64,000 nt of DNA, taken from positions 1 to 64,000 of the forward strand of contig NZ_WOTA01000004.1 in NCBI RefSeq assembly GCF_011516825.1. The letters are read 5' to 3'. The DNA is from Acetobacter oeni (GTDB lineage Bacteria > Pseudomonadota > Alphaproteobacteria > Acetobacterales > Acetobacteraceae). Under the pieces are notes generated by a model, which was not told the DNA's origin, ran no database searches, and was given only the letters and a program-made list of their open reading frames with translations. Numbering within the stretch: the first letter of the stretch is position 1; each line of letters starts with the position of its first letter. This document shows, piece after piece, positions 8,773 through 18,674 of the stretch. The translations under genes and the position numbers were made by a program.

Positions 8773-8823
8773 GAGAAAATTTTATAATCAACATGCTATC
8801 TATGTTTTCTAAAGCATTTTCTC
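8773..8823. repeat. Imperfect 22-bp inverted repeat in the AT-rich purM-purN spacer
   Basis: Arms 8773-8794 and 8802-8823 match at 16 of 22 positions around a 7-base loop; the outer 8 (GAGAAAAT/ATTTTCTC) and inner 5 (AACAT/ATGTT) are perfect. It lies 33 bases or more upstream of the purN start, in a stretch far richer in A+T than either flank. It could be a terminator/processing hairpin or a regulator site. Confidence 0.5.
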
Positions 8824-8895
8824 ATAAAGCTTATTTTTATAAAAACTTTAAAAACAATAAGTTATATAGATTTTCTTATGTAAAGCCTGAATTAC

Positions 8896-9993
8896 TCAGG
8901 GCCACGTGAATTCCGGCATGATCTTCATGTCGAGTGTCGGTGCATCATCTTGCGGAGCGCTTTCGATACGGCCCAGGACAACGGGGGCTTCACCAAGTTC
9001 CAGCAGGCGGGCGCATGTTTCATCCGGCTTCGGAGTCAGCAGGATCATGCCAAGGCCGCAGTTGAACACCCGGAGCATTTCATCGGGTGCTACATTTCCG
9101 GTCTGTGCCAGCCAGCAGAAGACGGGCAGCGGCGCCCATGGCCGATCGATGACGGCGCTGGTACCGGCAGGCAGGACGCGCGGAAGGTTACCAGGCAGCC
9201 CTCCGCCGGTGATATGGGCCGCGCCGGAAATCAGACCTTCGCGGTGAAGCGTAAGAACCTGCTGCACATAAAGCCGCGTCGGAGTCATCAGGGCTTCCGC
9301 GAGCGTTTTGCCTTCCGCAAAAGGAGCCGGATCGGAAAGGCTGAGGCCCGCGCTTTCCAGAATGCGGCGGACAAGGGAGAAGCCATTGGAATGCACGCCG
9401 CTGGAAGGCAGGCCGATGAGTGTGTCGCCTGCGCGGATGGAGCCGGGCAGAAGATTATGTCGCTCGGCAGCCCCGACAGAAAAGCCGGCGAGATCGTAGT
9501 GACCTGCGGCATACATGCCCGGCATTTCCGCCGTTTCACCGCCAACAAGGGCGCATCCGGAAAGGCGGCAGCCCTCCGCGATACCTCGGACAACACGGGC
9601 AGCATCCTCGACAGCGAGTTTGCCTGTGGCAAAATAATCGAGAAAGAAAAGTGGTTCGGCACCCTGAACAACAAGGTCGTTGACGCACATGGCGACAAGA
9701 TCGATCCCCACGGTATCGTGCAGGCCGCTGTCGATGGCGAGATTCAGCTTGGTGCCGACTCCGTCGGTGCAGGACACGAGGACGGGGTCGGTAAAACCGG
9801 CCGCCTTGAGATCGAACAGTGCCCCGAAACCGCCCAGTCCGCCCATGACGCCACGCCGTGTGGTGGCTTTTGCCGCCGGTTTGATGGCTTCGACAAGAGC
9901 ATCCCCTGCTTCAATATCCACACCGGCTTCACGATAAGTGAGGCCCTGGTTCCGGGCGCCGGACTTCACGGTGTCGGGTTTGGAGTGGCTCAT
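8896..9993 (-). CDS. purM: Phosphoribosylformylglycinamidine cyclo-ligase (AIR synthetase)
   Basis: A 365-residue cytosolic ATP-dependent enzyme that closes the imidazole ring in purine synthesis. Typical segments: GGFGALFDL, the conserved [14 protein letters not shown] and [25 protein letters not shown], then [11 protein letters not shown] and the C-terminal [16 protein letters not shown]. Start ATG at 9993 fits family length, with a slightly longer hydrophilic N-terminus. It is divergent from hdaA across 200 bases and upstream of purN on the same strand. Nothing unusual is seen in the protein. Confidence 0.95.
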   Translation of the reverse strand: MSHSKPDTVKSGARNQGLTYREAGVDIEAGDALVEAIKPAAKATTRRGVMGGLGGFGALFDLKAAGFTDPVLVSCTDGVGTKLNLAIDSGLHDTVGIDLVAMCVNDLVVQGAEPLFFLDYFATGKLAVEDAARVVRGIAEGCRLSGCALVGGETAEMPGMYAAGHYDLAGFSVGAAERHNLLPGSIRAGDTLIGLPSSGVHSNGFSLVRRILESAGLSLSDPAPFAEGKTLAEALMTPTRLYVQQVLTLHREGLISGAAHITGGGLPGNLPRVLPAGTSAVIDRPWAPLPVFCWLAQTGNVAPDEMLRVFNCGLGMILLTPKPDETCARLLELGEAPVVLGRIESAPQDDAPTLDMKIMPEFTWP

Positions 9994-10193
9994 CGGTCTG
10001 CTCGTCTTGTCTGAGGATGTCCGATCAGTGCTCGAACATCCGTGGCGTTTGAGGTAACAGGGTTCCGGGTTTCTTTACGGCAGGCGGGGCGGCGCGCATA
10101 GCGGTGACTGAGCAGGTTTCCGATCCGGAATGGTCTGAAGCGGCGCCCTCGCGCATCAGGGCAGGTGCGACCGGAGAAATCCGCGGGCCTGAA

Positions 10194-10883
10194 ATGTCGA
10201 CTCAGACAGCCTTTCTGTTCCGCCATCAGCCGCGATTTGATGAAACGGGATTTGTTGCGGCGCAATCCAATGCTTCAGCGCGGGCGTGGCTTTTTTCACG
10301 GGATGCCATGCAGGGCTGGTCGGAGAGCCGGCTGATTTTATGGGGCGCGCCGGGACGCGGCAAGACACATCTGTTACAGGCATGGGCAAAGCGATGCGGC
10401 GCTGCGGCTATGGAATGCAGCGATGGCATTCCGGACGCGGCGGTTCTGATGGAAGACGCTCCCGCAGCTCTGGCTCTTGATTCTGTTCCGACTGCGGATT
10501 TTGATGAGCTGGCGCTCCTGCGGATCGTCAATATGGCCCGCGAGCATCGGGTGCCGCTCCTGATGACAGCGCGGCTGCCACCCGGACGATGGAGAGTTTC
10601 TCTTCCCGATCTTTGCAGCCGTCTGAGGGCAACGATGACGGTGGAGCTGAAGCCCGCCGAGGATGCGTTGCTGCTCCGTCTGATGTTGCGGCTGCTCGCG
10701 GAGCGCCAGCTTGTGGTGACACGGCCGGTCACGGAGTGGCTGCTGCACCGCCTGCCGCGTGAAGCGCGGGCAGTGCACGAGGCTGTTGCCAGGATTGATG
10801 CCATGACACTGGCTGCCGGAATACCGCTGGACCGCAAAGGTGCCGCGCGGGTGCTGGAGGACATATGCGGAACCTCGGAATGA
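10194..10883 (+). CDS. hdaA: DnaA-related regulatory ATPase HdaA
   Basis: A 229-residue DnaA-like AAA+ protein lacking the DNA-binding domain of DnaA. Walker A is GAPGRGKTHLL; the Walker B region is degenerate (ALALDSVPTADFDE), and the sensor/lid region follows to the C-terminus. Hda-type proteins work with the sliding clamp to hydrolyse ATP on DnaA after initiation. The first family-like residues, TQTAFLFRHQPRF, begin right after ATG 10194; the frame is open to a GTG at 10104, but that extra 30 residues looks like leader sequence. Position between purM and ppk is the common arrangement in this bacterial family, by my knowledge. Confidence 0.85.
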   Translation: MSTQTAFLFRHQPRFDETGFVAAQSNASARAWLFSRDAMQGWSESRLILWGAPGRGKTHLLQAWAKRCGAAAMECSDGIPDAAVLMEDAPAALALDSVPTADFDELALLRIVNMAREHRVPLLMTARLPPGRWRVSLPDLCSRLRATMTVELKPAEDALLLRLMLRLLAERQLVVTRPVTEWLLHRLPREARAVHEAVARIDAMTLAAGIPLDRKGAARVLEDICGTSE

Positions 10884-11011
10884 CACGGAACCAGAACACC
10901 TGTCCGGTCGATTCAAAAAAAATGTCATGTGACAGCAGTGGATTGTCGGCGTACGGTTGCCGCTCTGAATTGACCCGGCGATGACCGGACCGGACTGACT
11001 GGAGTAAAGCG

Positions 11012-13345
11012 TTGGCGGGGAGTGAAGGTGGTAGCAGGACACGAGGCACGGGGCGCAGGGTAAAAGGCACGACGGGAGCAGAGGCAAAGGCCCGATCCCG
11101 GTCAGCGCGGAATGTTGCGGCAGTTGCCGAAAAAAAGACAGGCAAAACCAGGTCGGCTCTTGCTGCCGTCCGGACCAGAGACGCGGTCAGCCATACGATT
11201 GACGCAACATCTTCTGACCGTTTCATCAACAGGGAACTGTCCTGGCTGGCATTTAATCAGCGTGTCGTGGAAGAGGCGGAGAACGTCCGGAACCCTCTGC
11301 TTGAACGGCTGCGCTTTCTGTCGATCAGCGCCAATAATCTTGATGAATTCTACTCGGTGCGCGTGGCCGGTCTTGTTGGTCAGGTGCGGGAAGGGCTGAT
11401 CTCACTGTCGCCCGACGGTCTGACGCCGGCACTGCAACTCGCTGCTGTCCGGGAAAGGTCGGCGCAGCTTCTGCGGGAACAACAGCGTATATGGACGCAT
11501 CTGCGGGAGCTTCTGGCCGATGCAGGCGTGGTACTGTGCGGCCTTGAGCAGCTTGATGAAGCTGACAGGGTCTGGCTCACAGATTACTTCATGGAGCGTG
11601 TGTTCCCGGTTCTGACACCGCTTGCGGTGGACCCGGCACATCCCCTGCCATTTATCCCCAATATGGGGCTGGCGCTGGCGCTGCGTCTGATTTCGGCCGA
11701 GACGGATAAGTTCGTGATGAACGGGCTCATTCTGCTGCCGGCGCAGGTGGACCGGTTCATTCGTCTGCCATCTCCGCCGGGAAAGCCGCTTGTTGTCCGG
11801 TTCGTACTGCTTGAGAACCTGATTACGCTTTGTATTGACCGGCTTTATCCGGGTCTGGTGATCGGCGAAGGCGGTATGTTGCGTGTCGTGCGCGATACCG
11901 ATGTCGAATTTGAAGACGAAGCGGAAGATCTTGTCCGTTCCTACGAGACGGCGTTGAAACAGCGGCGGCGCGGCGTGGTCATCCATGTGGATATGGAAGC
12001 ACGGGTTCCTCCCGAACTGGCAGCCGCGATTGTCGACGAGCTTGATCTGCCGCCGGAAGAGGTCTCCGTTCATTCCGGAATGATCGGCGTGGTCGATCTG
12101 AAGCAGATGATCGTCGATGATCGCCCGGATCTGCTGTTTCCCCCTTATACGCCACGTTTCCCGGAGCGGATTGTCGATTTCGGCGGGGATTGTTTCGCTG
12201 CGATCAGGGCTAAGGATCTGATCGTTCATCACCCGTTCGAGAGTTTTGATGTGGTGGTACAGTTCCTGCGTCAGGCGGCGCTGGACCCGAATGTTATCGC
12301 GATCAAGCAGACGTTATACCGGACATCGCGTGATAGTCCGATTGTAAAGGCGCTGATCGAGGCCGCCGAATCCGGAAAATCCGTGACGGCGATGGTTGAA
12401 CTGCGGGCGCGGTTTGACGAGGAGGCGAATATCCGTCTGTCCAGGGCACTGGAGGCAGCGGGCGTGCAGGTGGTCTTCGGGTTTGCGGATCTGAAGACGC
12501 ATGCAAAGCTGAGTCTCGTTGTCCGGCGCGAAGGGAGCACGGTTCGCTCTTACGCGCATTTCGGGACCGGCAATTATCATCCGATCACAGCGAAGATTTA
12601 CACGGATCTGTCCTTCTTCACCTGTAATCCGGAACTGGTGCGGGATTCGGCCCGGCTGTTCAATTATGTGACCGGCTACGCGATGCCGTCGAAGATGGAA
12701 GCGATTGCCTTCTCTCCGCTGACCTGCCGCAAGACGCTGGAGAAGCTGATCGACGATGAAATCGCCTTTGTGCGGGCAGGGAAACCCGGACAGATCTGGC
12801 TGAAGATGAATGCGCTTGTCGATCCTGAACTGATCGACAAGCTATATGCGGCGTCCTGCGCGGGCGTGAAAATCATGTGTATCGTTCGCGGGATGTGCTG
12901 TCTGCGTCCCGGTGTGCCGGGATTGTCCGAGAATATCCGGGTAAAGTCGATTGTCGGACGCTTTCTGGAACATGCGCGGATTTACGCATTTGGAAACGGG
13001 CACCGGCTGCCATCACGTTCAGCGAAAGTGTTTATTTCATCGGCTGACTGGATGACACGGAATATGGACTGGCGGGTGGAAAGTCTGGTTCCGATTATGA
13101 ACAGCACGGTTCACGCTCAGGTGCTGGATCAGATCATGGTAACGGATCTGAAGGACAATCTGAATTCGTGGGTTCTGGAACGGACAGGACGTTATCGTCG
13201 GCTGGATCCCGGCACGAAGCCGTTTTCGGCGCATGAATGGTTCATGACGCATCCGTCCCTTTCCGGGCGCGGTTCCGCGGCCGTCGATGTGGGTATGCGC
13301 GCAGCATTGCCACCGCATCCACGGGACCGTCTGGCCGAAGATTAG
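11012..13345 (+). CDS. ppk1: Polyphosphate kinase 1 (TTG start)
   Basis: A 777-residue enzyme that reversibly makes inorganic polyphosphate from ATP. The start is inferred to be TTG 11012, because a GGAG lies 7 bases before it and no ATG or GTG upstream fits. The first ~65 residues are a Lys/Arg/Ser/Gly-rich tail absent from most PPK1 proteins; the canonical domain begins at [15 protein letters not shown]. The phosphorylated histidine lies in [10 protein letters not shown], with [21 protein letters not shown] next, and the second conserved His segment is [13 protein letters not shown]. Usual length is about 690-720. No exopolyphosphatase gene is adjacent. Confidence 0.95.
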   Translation: MAGSEGGSRTRGTGRRVKGTTGAEAKARSRSARNVAAVAEKKTGKTRSALAAVRTRDAVSHTIDATSSDRFINRELSWLAFNQRVVEEAENVRNPLLERLRFLSISANNLDEFYSVRVAGLVGQVREGLISLSPDGLTPALQLAAVRERSAQLLREQQRIWTHLRELLADAGVVLCGLEQLDEADRVWLTDYFMERVFPVLTPLAVDPAHPLPFIPNMGLALALRLISAETDKFVMNGLILLPAQVDRFIRLPSPPGKPLVVRFVLLENLITLCIDRLYPGLVIGEGGMLRVVRDTDVEFEDEAEDLVRSYETALKQRRRGVVIHVDMEARVPPELAAAIVDELDLPPEEVSVHSGMIGVVDLKQMIVDDRPDLLFPPYTPRFPERIVDFGGDCFAAIRAKDLIVHHPFESFDVVVQFLRQAALDPNVIAIKQTLYRTSRDSPIVKALIEAAESGKSVTAMVELRARFDEEANIRLSRALEAAGVQVVFGFADLKTHAKLSLVVRREGSTVRSYAHFGTGNYHPITAKIYTDLSFFTCNPELVRDSARLFNYVTGYAMPSKMEAIAFSPLTCRKTLEKLIDDEIAFVRAGKPGQIWLKMNALVDPELIDKLYAASCAGVKIMCIVRGMCCLRPGVPGLSENIRVKSIVGRFLEHARIYAFGNGHRLPSRSAKVFISSADWMTRNMDWRVESLVPIMNSTVHAQVLDQIMVTDLKDNLNSWVLERTGRYRRLDPGTKPFSAHEWFMTHPSLSGRGSAAVDVGMRAALPPHPRDRLAED

Positions 13346-13611
13346 GTTGTTTCGTTAGCGGGACAGAATGGATGCAGCAGCGAACCTGATGCGCGCTCGT
13401 TCTGTTCTGCTGCAATGTCGGTCTCAGCGGGTCGTTGCGGACCATTTTCCGCAAGGTTGTCAGATTTCCGTCTTTTTTAGAGCAACCGCACCGCGCCTGT
13501 GTATCCGGGCAGGCATGCTACCGGTCAGCACGTATCATTGCTGCAATCGATAGTCAGGAGACAAAAAAGCGCTCAATCGAGCCTCTGTGCGCAGGTTTTT
13601 CTCCGCTGTCA

Positions 13612-14474
13612 TGACTTCGATATGTCCTTTGCGCCGAAGAGGCACGCGGTGTGATGCGTCAGGAGGTGCGTGTCTATCCGTTAAACACGCTCATTATGGT
13701 TGCAATGATCCCCCTTGGTAATCTGGTTCCCGGACTATGTGCAGCATGACAGATTTTTTGAAACGCCGAAGTTTGCTTATAAAGCTGACAATCTGTCCTG
13801 GCCCGTCCTAGTCATTAAGTGCTGAAGTTCTCGGTTATCTGCTTTTTCCTGAAATGGTTCTATATATAAACAAAGTTAAATCACGGATATTATGTTTGTC
13901 TATAGCATCCATTTCTCGTGCTCTCACCTGCCCTATACTCGTTACAACCCATCATGCTTATGATAATCCAACCGGTACAATGGGTGCCGTGCGCATGTTG
14001 GGTGGATTTATCGCCGGCATTTCTCTTGCTCGCCTGATGAAGCTTTCCCCGCCCGAAAATCTGCATCACGGGGCTGAAATAACCTGGGCGGCGCTGGCGT
14101 TTCTGATTCTGACATTTGTTTTCCCTGTTATAAATCCGATCCAGAGTTTTGGCTTTGCCGTGCTTATTATGGGGCTGGCATGCCAGGGCGGATTTATCGA
14201 TCGCTGCCTTCGTTCACGTCTTGCATTATGGCTCGGCGCGATCTCCTTCCCATTTTATATGATCCATTACACCGCCTTTAAGATTTTCCAGTGGGCATGC
14301 GGCCCATGGATGGAGACGCTGCGGGCCGGAGAATGCGCCCTCGTACTGTGCGTTCTCGCCGGTGTGATTCTGTTGCTTGCGTGGGCATTACACGAATGGG
14401 TCGAACGCCCTTCACACAGGCTTGCTTGCACGGAAATGGACAGGCCCCCGGGTGCAGACCTGAGAAAGGACTGA
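13612..14474 (+). pseudogene. Decayed acyltransferase-3 (OafA/YrhL-type) gene
   Basis: The C-terminal half is intact as a frame (ATG 13854 to 14474), with membrane helices, GAISFPFYMIHYTAF and the family-typical HEWVERPSHRL end. Upstream of that ATG the same frame reads GPS-stop-SLSAEVLGYLLFP. This is the family motif GPSWSLSAE with its Trp codon TGG changed to TAG at 13809-13811. Still further left, in another frame (13612-13749), RQEVRVYPLNTLIMVAM matches the earlier RxYPL helix of the same family. The gene has therefore suffered at least one nonsense change and a frameshift, probably a deletion, and its N-terminal helices are not recognisable. Intact enzymes O-acylate surface glycans. Confidence 0.8.
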
Positions 14475-14607
14475 TACCTGTGAGATATCCTGCCAGATCA
14501 GTGAAACAGAATACCGTGATGTAACCCCCGTTTCCTTCGGAGCAGGTTTTACGATCCGGGAACTATGCGTCATACAGACTTCCGGATGAATGCTCCGGGG
14601 GACCGCT

Positions 14608-15486
14608 ATGAATAATGAAATTCACACGTTCGGCGATGCCTTGCTAAAGGCAACGGTTTCGGCACGCGGTGCGGAACTGACATCGCTGACACAGGCGGAT
14701 GGTGCGCCGCTGTTGTGGAACGCCGGACCGGAGTGGCGGCGTCACTCTCCGGTATTGTTCCCGATTGTGGGGCGTCTGCCAGGCGATACAGCAACGATCG
14801 ACGGCAAAGCATATCATCTGACGCAACACGGGTTCGCACGCGATCAGGCGTTTCAGTTCGTCGAAACGACAAGTGATGGCTGTGTGCTGGAACTGCATGA
14901 AAACGAAAGAAGTCTGGCTGCTTTTCCGTTCCGGTTCCGGTTGAGGATCGCGTATGCGATTGCCGGTGGAAAGCTGGCGGTTCACTATACGGTCGTGAAC
15001 CCCGATGACCGAAAAGTGCTGCATGCGTCTCTGGGTGCGCACCCGGCATTTCTCTGGCCCCTTCATAAGGGCGATCCCGGAACCGCGTATCGCCTGGTAT
15101 TTGAAGAGCCGGAGCCGGAGCCGATCCGCCGGGTGTCCGGCGGACTGCTTTCCGCCGCAGCGTATCCGACACCTGTGAACGGCCGTGAATTGGCGCTCGA
15201 TGATTCGCTGTTCGCAGATGACGCGGTGATTTTCGACCAGATCAGAAGCCGTTCACTTGTGTTCGGGCGACCCGGAGCAGCCGGGCTCAAAGTGTCCTGG
15301 GAAGGATTTCCCGAACTGGGTGTGTGGACAAAGCCGGGGGCCCCTTTTCTCTGCATCGAGCCATGGCACGGCCTCGCAACACCGCAGGGATTTAGTGGGG
15401 AATTTCGTGACAAACCGGGTCTGTTTCATCTTCAGCCGGGCGAGGCATGGGAAGCCGGATGGGCCGTGGAGGTCGTGAACGCTTGA
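14608..15486 (+). CDS. Aldose 1-epimerase family protein (LacX/YeaD-type)
   Basis: A 292-residue galactose-mutarotase-like protein. Start ATG 14608 is chosen because GGGGGA lies 6 bases upstream; an ATG at 14590 is in frame but lacks a site. Visible family segments: GAELTSLTQADGAPLLWN, HSPVLFPIVGRLPGD and HGFARDQAF carrying a conserved His, and CIEPWHGLA near the C-terminus. Members interconvert sugar anomers; substrate here is unknown. The stop TGA overlaps the likely TTG start of mltG, so the two are probably translated together. Confidence 0.88.
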   Translation: MNNEIHTFGDALLKATVSARGAELTSLTQADGAPLLWNAGPEWRRHSPVLFPIVGRLPGDTATIDGKAYHLTQHGFARDQAFQFVETTSDGCVLELHENERSLAAFPFRFRLRIAYAIAGGKLAVHYTVVNPDDRKVLHASLGAHPAFLWPLHKGDPGTAYRLVFEEPEPEPIRRVSGGLLSAAAYPTPVNGRELALDDSLFADDAVIFDQIRSRSLVFGRPGAAGLKVSWEGFPELGVWTKPGAPFLCIEPWHGLATPQGFSGEFRDKPGLFHLQPGEAWEAGWAVEVVNA

Positions 15487-16541
15487 GCAGACCCGCCCGA
15501 AAAAAAACAGACGGTGCGAAAAAACAGACGGCAGGGAAGCCTCGGCGCCGAAGCTGGCCGCGTCGTCTCGCCGGTCTTCTGGCTGGTAGCCTCTTGCTGG
15601 GCGGCAGCCTCGCCGGTGTCGGATACTGGCGATATGTAGCGCCCGGACCGCTGCCAGCTTCGACGCCGCTGGTCATTCCGCCCGGCGGTTATACCAGCAC
15701 GATCGCCGCACTTCAGCATGGAGGCGCTGTAAGGGATAACCCGGTTGATACCTGGCTTTTTCAAACTGCGATCATCCTGACGCGTCGGGACGGGCAACTG
15801 CATGCGGCGGAACTGCAATTCCCGGCTATGGGGTCCATGCGCGATATTCTGTTCGTGCTGCGGCATGGTCAGCCCGTGCGTCATCCGATCACTATTCCGG
15901 AAGGTCTGACGGCAAAGCAGATTGCCGCGCTCGTGAATGACGCACCATTGCTGACCGGACATCTGGACGTGCCGCCGGAAGGCGAAGTGCTGCCTCAGAC
16001 GTATAATTATCTTCGTGACATGCCCAGAACGACACTTGCTCTGCGGATGAAGCTGGCAATGCAGCGCGAAGTTGTGCGGATCTGGACGAGCAGGGTGCCT
16101 TCTCCCGAGTTGCGAGACCCGGAACAGTTAGTGATTCTGGCATCAATTGTCGAAAAAGAGACCGGATTGCCGGAGGAACGGCCCCATGTGGCACGGGTGT
16201 TCCTTAACAGGCTAAGGCTCGGTATGAAATTGCAGGCTGATCCGACCACAATCTACGCGCTGACAGATGGCGCCGGACATCTCGGTCGCCCTCTGACGCA
16301 TGCGGATATGAGTATACAGAGCCCGTATAATACCTACGTCACAGCAGGGCTGCCGCCGACGCCAATCTGTTCGCCGGGCGTGGCGGCGCTTGAGGCCGTG
16401 GCGCATCCTGCCCCGGGAGACGACTTATATTTTGTAGCGTCCGGTAACGGCACGCATCGGTTTACGGCATCGCTGGATGAGCATAACCACAATGTCGATG
16501 CACTGCGGGCATTAAGGGAAAACGCTGCCAGCCCTCCCTAA
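15483..16541 (+). CDS. mltG: Endolytic murein transglycosylase MltG
   Basis: A 352-residue inner-membrane protein: a basic cytoplasmic tail, one membrane helix (LAGLLAGSLLLGGSLAGVGYW) and a periplasmic YceG domain. ASIVEKETGLPEERPHVARVFLNRL contains the catalytic Glu of the family and LQADPTTIYAL follows. MltG cuts nascent glycan strands and sets glycan length. I place the start at TTG 15483, overlapping the preceding stop, with GGAGG ten bases upstream; ATG 15447 or 15459, inside the epimerase gene, are alternatives giving 12 or 8 more residues. In many bacteria mltG neighbours pabC, tmk or fabF; here none is present. Confidence 0.9.
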   Translation: MSRPARKKTDGAKKQTAGKPRRRSWPRRLAGLLAGSLLLGGSLAGVGYWRYVAPGPLPASTPLVIPPGGYTSTIAALQHGGAVRDNPVDTWLFQTAIILTRRDGQLHAAELQFPAMGSMRDILFVLRHGQPVRHPITIPEGLTAKQIAALVNDAPLLTGHLDVPPEGEVLPQTYNYLRDMPRTTLALRMKLAMQREVVRIWTSRVPSPELRDPEQLVILASIVEKETGLPEERPHVARVFLNRLRLGMKLQADPTTIYALTDGAGHLGRPLTHADMSIQSPYNTYVTAGLPPTPICSPGVAALEAVAHPAPGDDLYFVASGNGTHRFTASLDEHNHNVDALRALRENAASPP

Positions 16542-16544
16542 GCC

Positions 16545-16578
16545 GTCGCCCCCGGCTGCCGATATCAGCGGGGACGAC
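16545..16578. terminator. Hairpin between convergent mltG and SYLF genes
   Basis: Arms 16545-16554 and 16569-16578 pair at 9 of 10 positions, GC-rich, with a 14-base loop. It spans the whole 45-base gap between two convergent stop codons. No T-run follows in either direction. Confidence 0.42.
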
Positions 16579-16586
16579 AGGGCCGG

Positions 16587-17474
16587 TCAGTAATGTTTGC
16601 CTGAGGTAACCGGGGGCAGGGATTGTGACTGGATAGCGCCGGAACCAGAGGAGGTGGACGGTGTGAGCGAGGTCGGGCCATCCGCCATCCCTGCTCCTGT
16701 TCCGGATGTGTCCGCTCCGGCAGCACCGGTTGACGTGGTGGCCTCGGCTGCTGTCGCACTCGTGCTGTAGCGTGTCAGGATTTCACGCAGCGGATCAGCT
16801 GCGGTATTGTTCACACGCATCGACACCACGATCTCCTCCGGGCCGACGATCTGATTGTAGTACGCACGATTCGCGTCGCTGTCGACGGTCAGTTTCGAGC
16901 CTCCGAGAGATACACCGGCAAACACGCCGGAGGATTTCTGGATAGCCATAATATCGGTGTTGGAGCGTCCGGCAGTCCCGCTTTCGATCCCGCCGCCCAG
17001 GGTCGCGAACGACGCATTAGCATTGGCGCCAAACTGGAACTGACTGTCGAGCAGGGCCTGCAAACCGCGATCAGTCATAACGAAGAATATGATCTCGGAA
17101 GACTGCACGCCAAGCTGAAAGCCCAGCGAGGCTGAACCAAGTCTGTAGAACGCGGGATCGGACCAGGAACCCCGGGCATCGCGCGACATGAGAACACATC
17201 CGCCTCCGGAGCCGCCGATACCGATCGACATGCGAAAGACGGAGGGACAGACCATGACAGCGCGGGATTTTCCAAGATAACGATAAACGCGATCCGTCGT
17301 TTTCGCACCGATAAAAATATCCTGCACAGCCAGCGTGGCTTTATCGACCAGTGTCTGCTGCGTTTCATTGGAAGCGGCGCGACTCTGTGCAGGCAGGGCG
17401 AACAGCCCCGCAACCGCCGTCGTAAGGGCGGCTGCGGTATAAATCGAAAGCCGAAAGGAACGGCGAGCCCGCAT
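16587..17474 (-). CDS. Secreted SYLF (Ysc84-like) domain protein
   Basis: A 295-residue exported protein. Residues 1-33 form a signal peptide ending near QSRA. The SYLF domain covers about 40-235: segments such as AVMVCPSVFRMSIGIGGSGGGCVLM, FYRLGSASLGFQLGVQSSEIIFFVMT and SGVFAGVSLGGSKL are typical. SYLF domains bind lipids in eukaryotes; bacterial ones sit in the periplasm or outer membrane and their role is not settled. The last ~55 residues are a low-complexity Thr/Ser/Gly/Ala tail without known function. It is monocistronic, convergent with mltG. Confidence 0.88.
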   Translation of the reverse strand: MRARRSFRLSIYTAAALTTAVAGLFALPAQSRAASNETQQTLVDKATLAVQDIFIGAKTTDRVYRYLGKSRAVMVCPSVFRMSIGIGGSGGGCVLMSRDARGSWSDPAFYRLGSASLGFQLGVQSSEIIFFVMTDRGLQALLDSQFQFGANANASFATLGGGIESGTAGRSNTDIMAIQKSSGVFAGVSLGGSKLTVDSDANRAYYNQIVGPEEIVVSMRVNNTAADPLREILTRYSTSATAAEATTSTGAAGADTSGTGAGMADGPTSLTPSTSSGSGAIQSQSLPPVTSGKHY

Positions 17475-17614
17475 GCGAAAGGTCTCCTGTCACGAGGCGA
17501 AGCAGATCGAATCGCCTGAATTTGTGGCGGCAGCATGGCCGAGGTTACGGCCGCCTGCAATTTTAAGTCCTGTGAAAAAGATGCGACGTCACGCCCGGAC
17601 CTGAGCCGGCCGCG

Positions 17615-18565
17615 TTATTTCAGAGGGAGAGGGACCCCGTTTACGGTGAGCACGCCACCTTCCCACGTTGTGTCCCAGGTATTGCCGCCATCTGCCTTGT
17701 GGCTGACCATACGCGCGAGAATCAGGGCGGTGGCAATCTTCATCTGACCATCCTGTCGTGCATGGTCGATCAGCGCGCTGATGTCGCGGACTTCGAGATG
17801 ACCGCTCGCCGAAGTGTTGTCCGTTTCCCCCGTCAGCGTCGCTCGCCCGTTGCCGGACAGTTCGATTGTGTCGCGCTGTGCCGTCAGAGAACTGATTGTC
17901 ACATGCACGGCGGGAAGAGTGGCAGTTTTGCCCGCCGTGGCGGCCATCAGCGGGGCAAGTTCGCCTTGAGGCAGCGTGAAACTGGCCGTGGCGGAAGACG
18001 GCATCAGGGACGGCGTGGCCACACCACTGACAGATACGCCGCTGACCGACAGAGTGGCATCCGCGCTGGCGCCGCCATTTTGTAGAGTAAGCCGGGTCGA
18101 GCCAATGCCGATATGAAGCGCACCGCGTTTGACGCTCACGCCACTCCAGTTCAGGGAAAGGTTGTGACTGGCGGCAAGGGTGGTCTCGGCGCTCCTGCCT
18201 TCGTTTTCCAGCCATGAGGAACAGGCCGCATCATGGTGGCCGGTGAGGGCCGCGAGCAGCAGAACAGAGGCCGCATCGGCAAGATCCGGTCCGGCATCTG
18301 CCGTTGTCCCTGTCAGCGACTGGCTGGTCGCGGTCAGAGTGCCGCCACCGGAGCCCGCCGTGACTATGATACGATCGAAAGAAGTCCGCTCCTGATCGGC
18401 GCTGTGCCCCCCATGCGTGATCCGGGCACAGCCGGCAGGGATCGCAGAAGCACGCGATACGGAAGATGTCACGGCTCCGCAAAGCAGGAGACCAGTGAAC
18501 GCGGCGGCTGACAGGCGGTAACGGTATCGCGACAGCCTGACAGGATGAATGGCTAAGTATTTCAT
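17615..18565 (-). CDS. Exported protein of unknown function
   Basis: A 316-residue protein. I start it at ATG 18565, where a basic segment followed by SAAAFTGLLLCGAVTSSVSRASA makes a convincing signal peptide; the frame is open 40 codons further upstream but that part is not leader-like. The mature part is Ser/Thr/Ala-rich and beta-strand-like, with repeated short segments of alternating hydrophobic residues, and ends TWEGGVLTVNGVPLPLK. The ending recalls DUF2125-type alphaproteobacterial proteins, but the match is weak. It is divergent from the symporter gene that begins about 110 bases away. Confidence 0.65.
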   Translation of the reverse strand: MKYLAIHPVRLSRYRYRLSAAAFTGLLLCGAVTSSVSRASAIPAGCARITHGGHSADQERTSFDRIIVTAGSGGGTLTATSQSLTGTTADAGPDLADAASVLLLAALTGHHDAACSSWLENEGRSAETTLAASHNLSLNWSGVSVKRGALHIGIGSTRLTLQNGGASADATLSVSGVSVSGVATPSLMPSSATASFTLPQGELAPLMAATAGKTATLPAVHVTISSLTAQRDTIELSGNGRATLTGETDNTSASGHLEVRDISALIDHARQDGQMKIATALILARMVSHKADGGNTWDTTWEGGVLTVNGVPLPLK

Positions 18566-18674
18566 TTGACGGTAAACGTGGCCCAGATAGCGGTAATTCG
18601 CAATCGTGCCGGAGCACATGGTGCGCTGCGCCGTGTCTGCTCTGTGAATCTGGTCTGTGAATCTGGAAAAAATT

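Noticed and set aside
10923-10934. TGTCA-TG-TGACA upstream of ppk as a Pho box or CRP-type site
   Set aside because: It is an inverted repeat with 5-base arms, not the direct repeat of a Pho box, and its spacing does not fit CRP/FNR sites.
13854-14474. Intact 206-residue acyltransferase
   Set aside because: The frame upstream of its ATG carries more of the same family interrupted by a stop, so the ATG is internal to a decayed gene.
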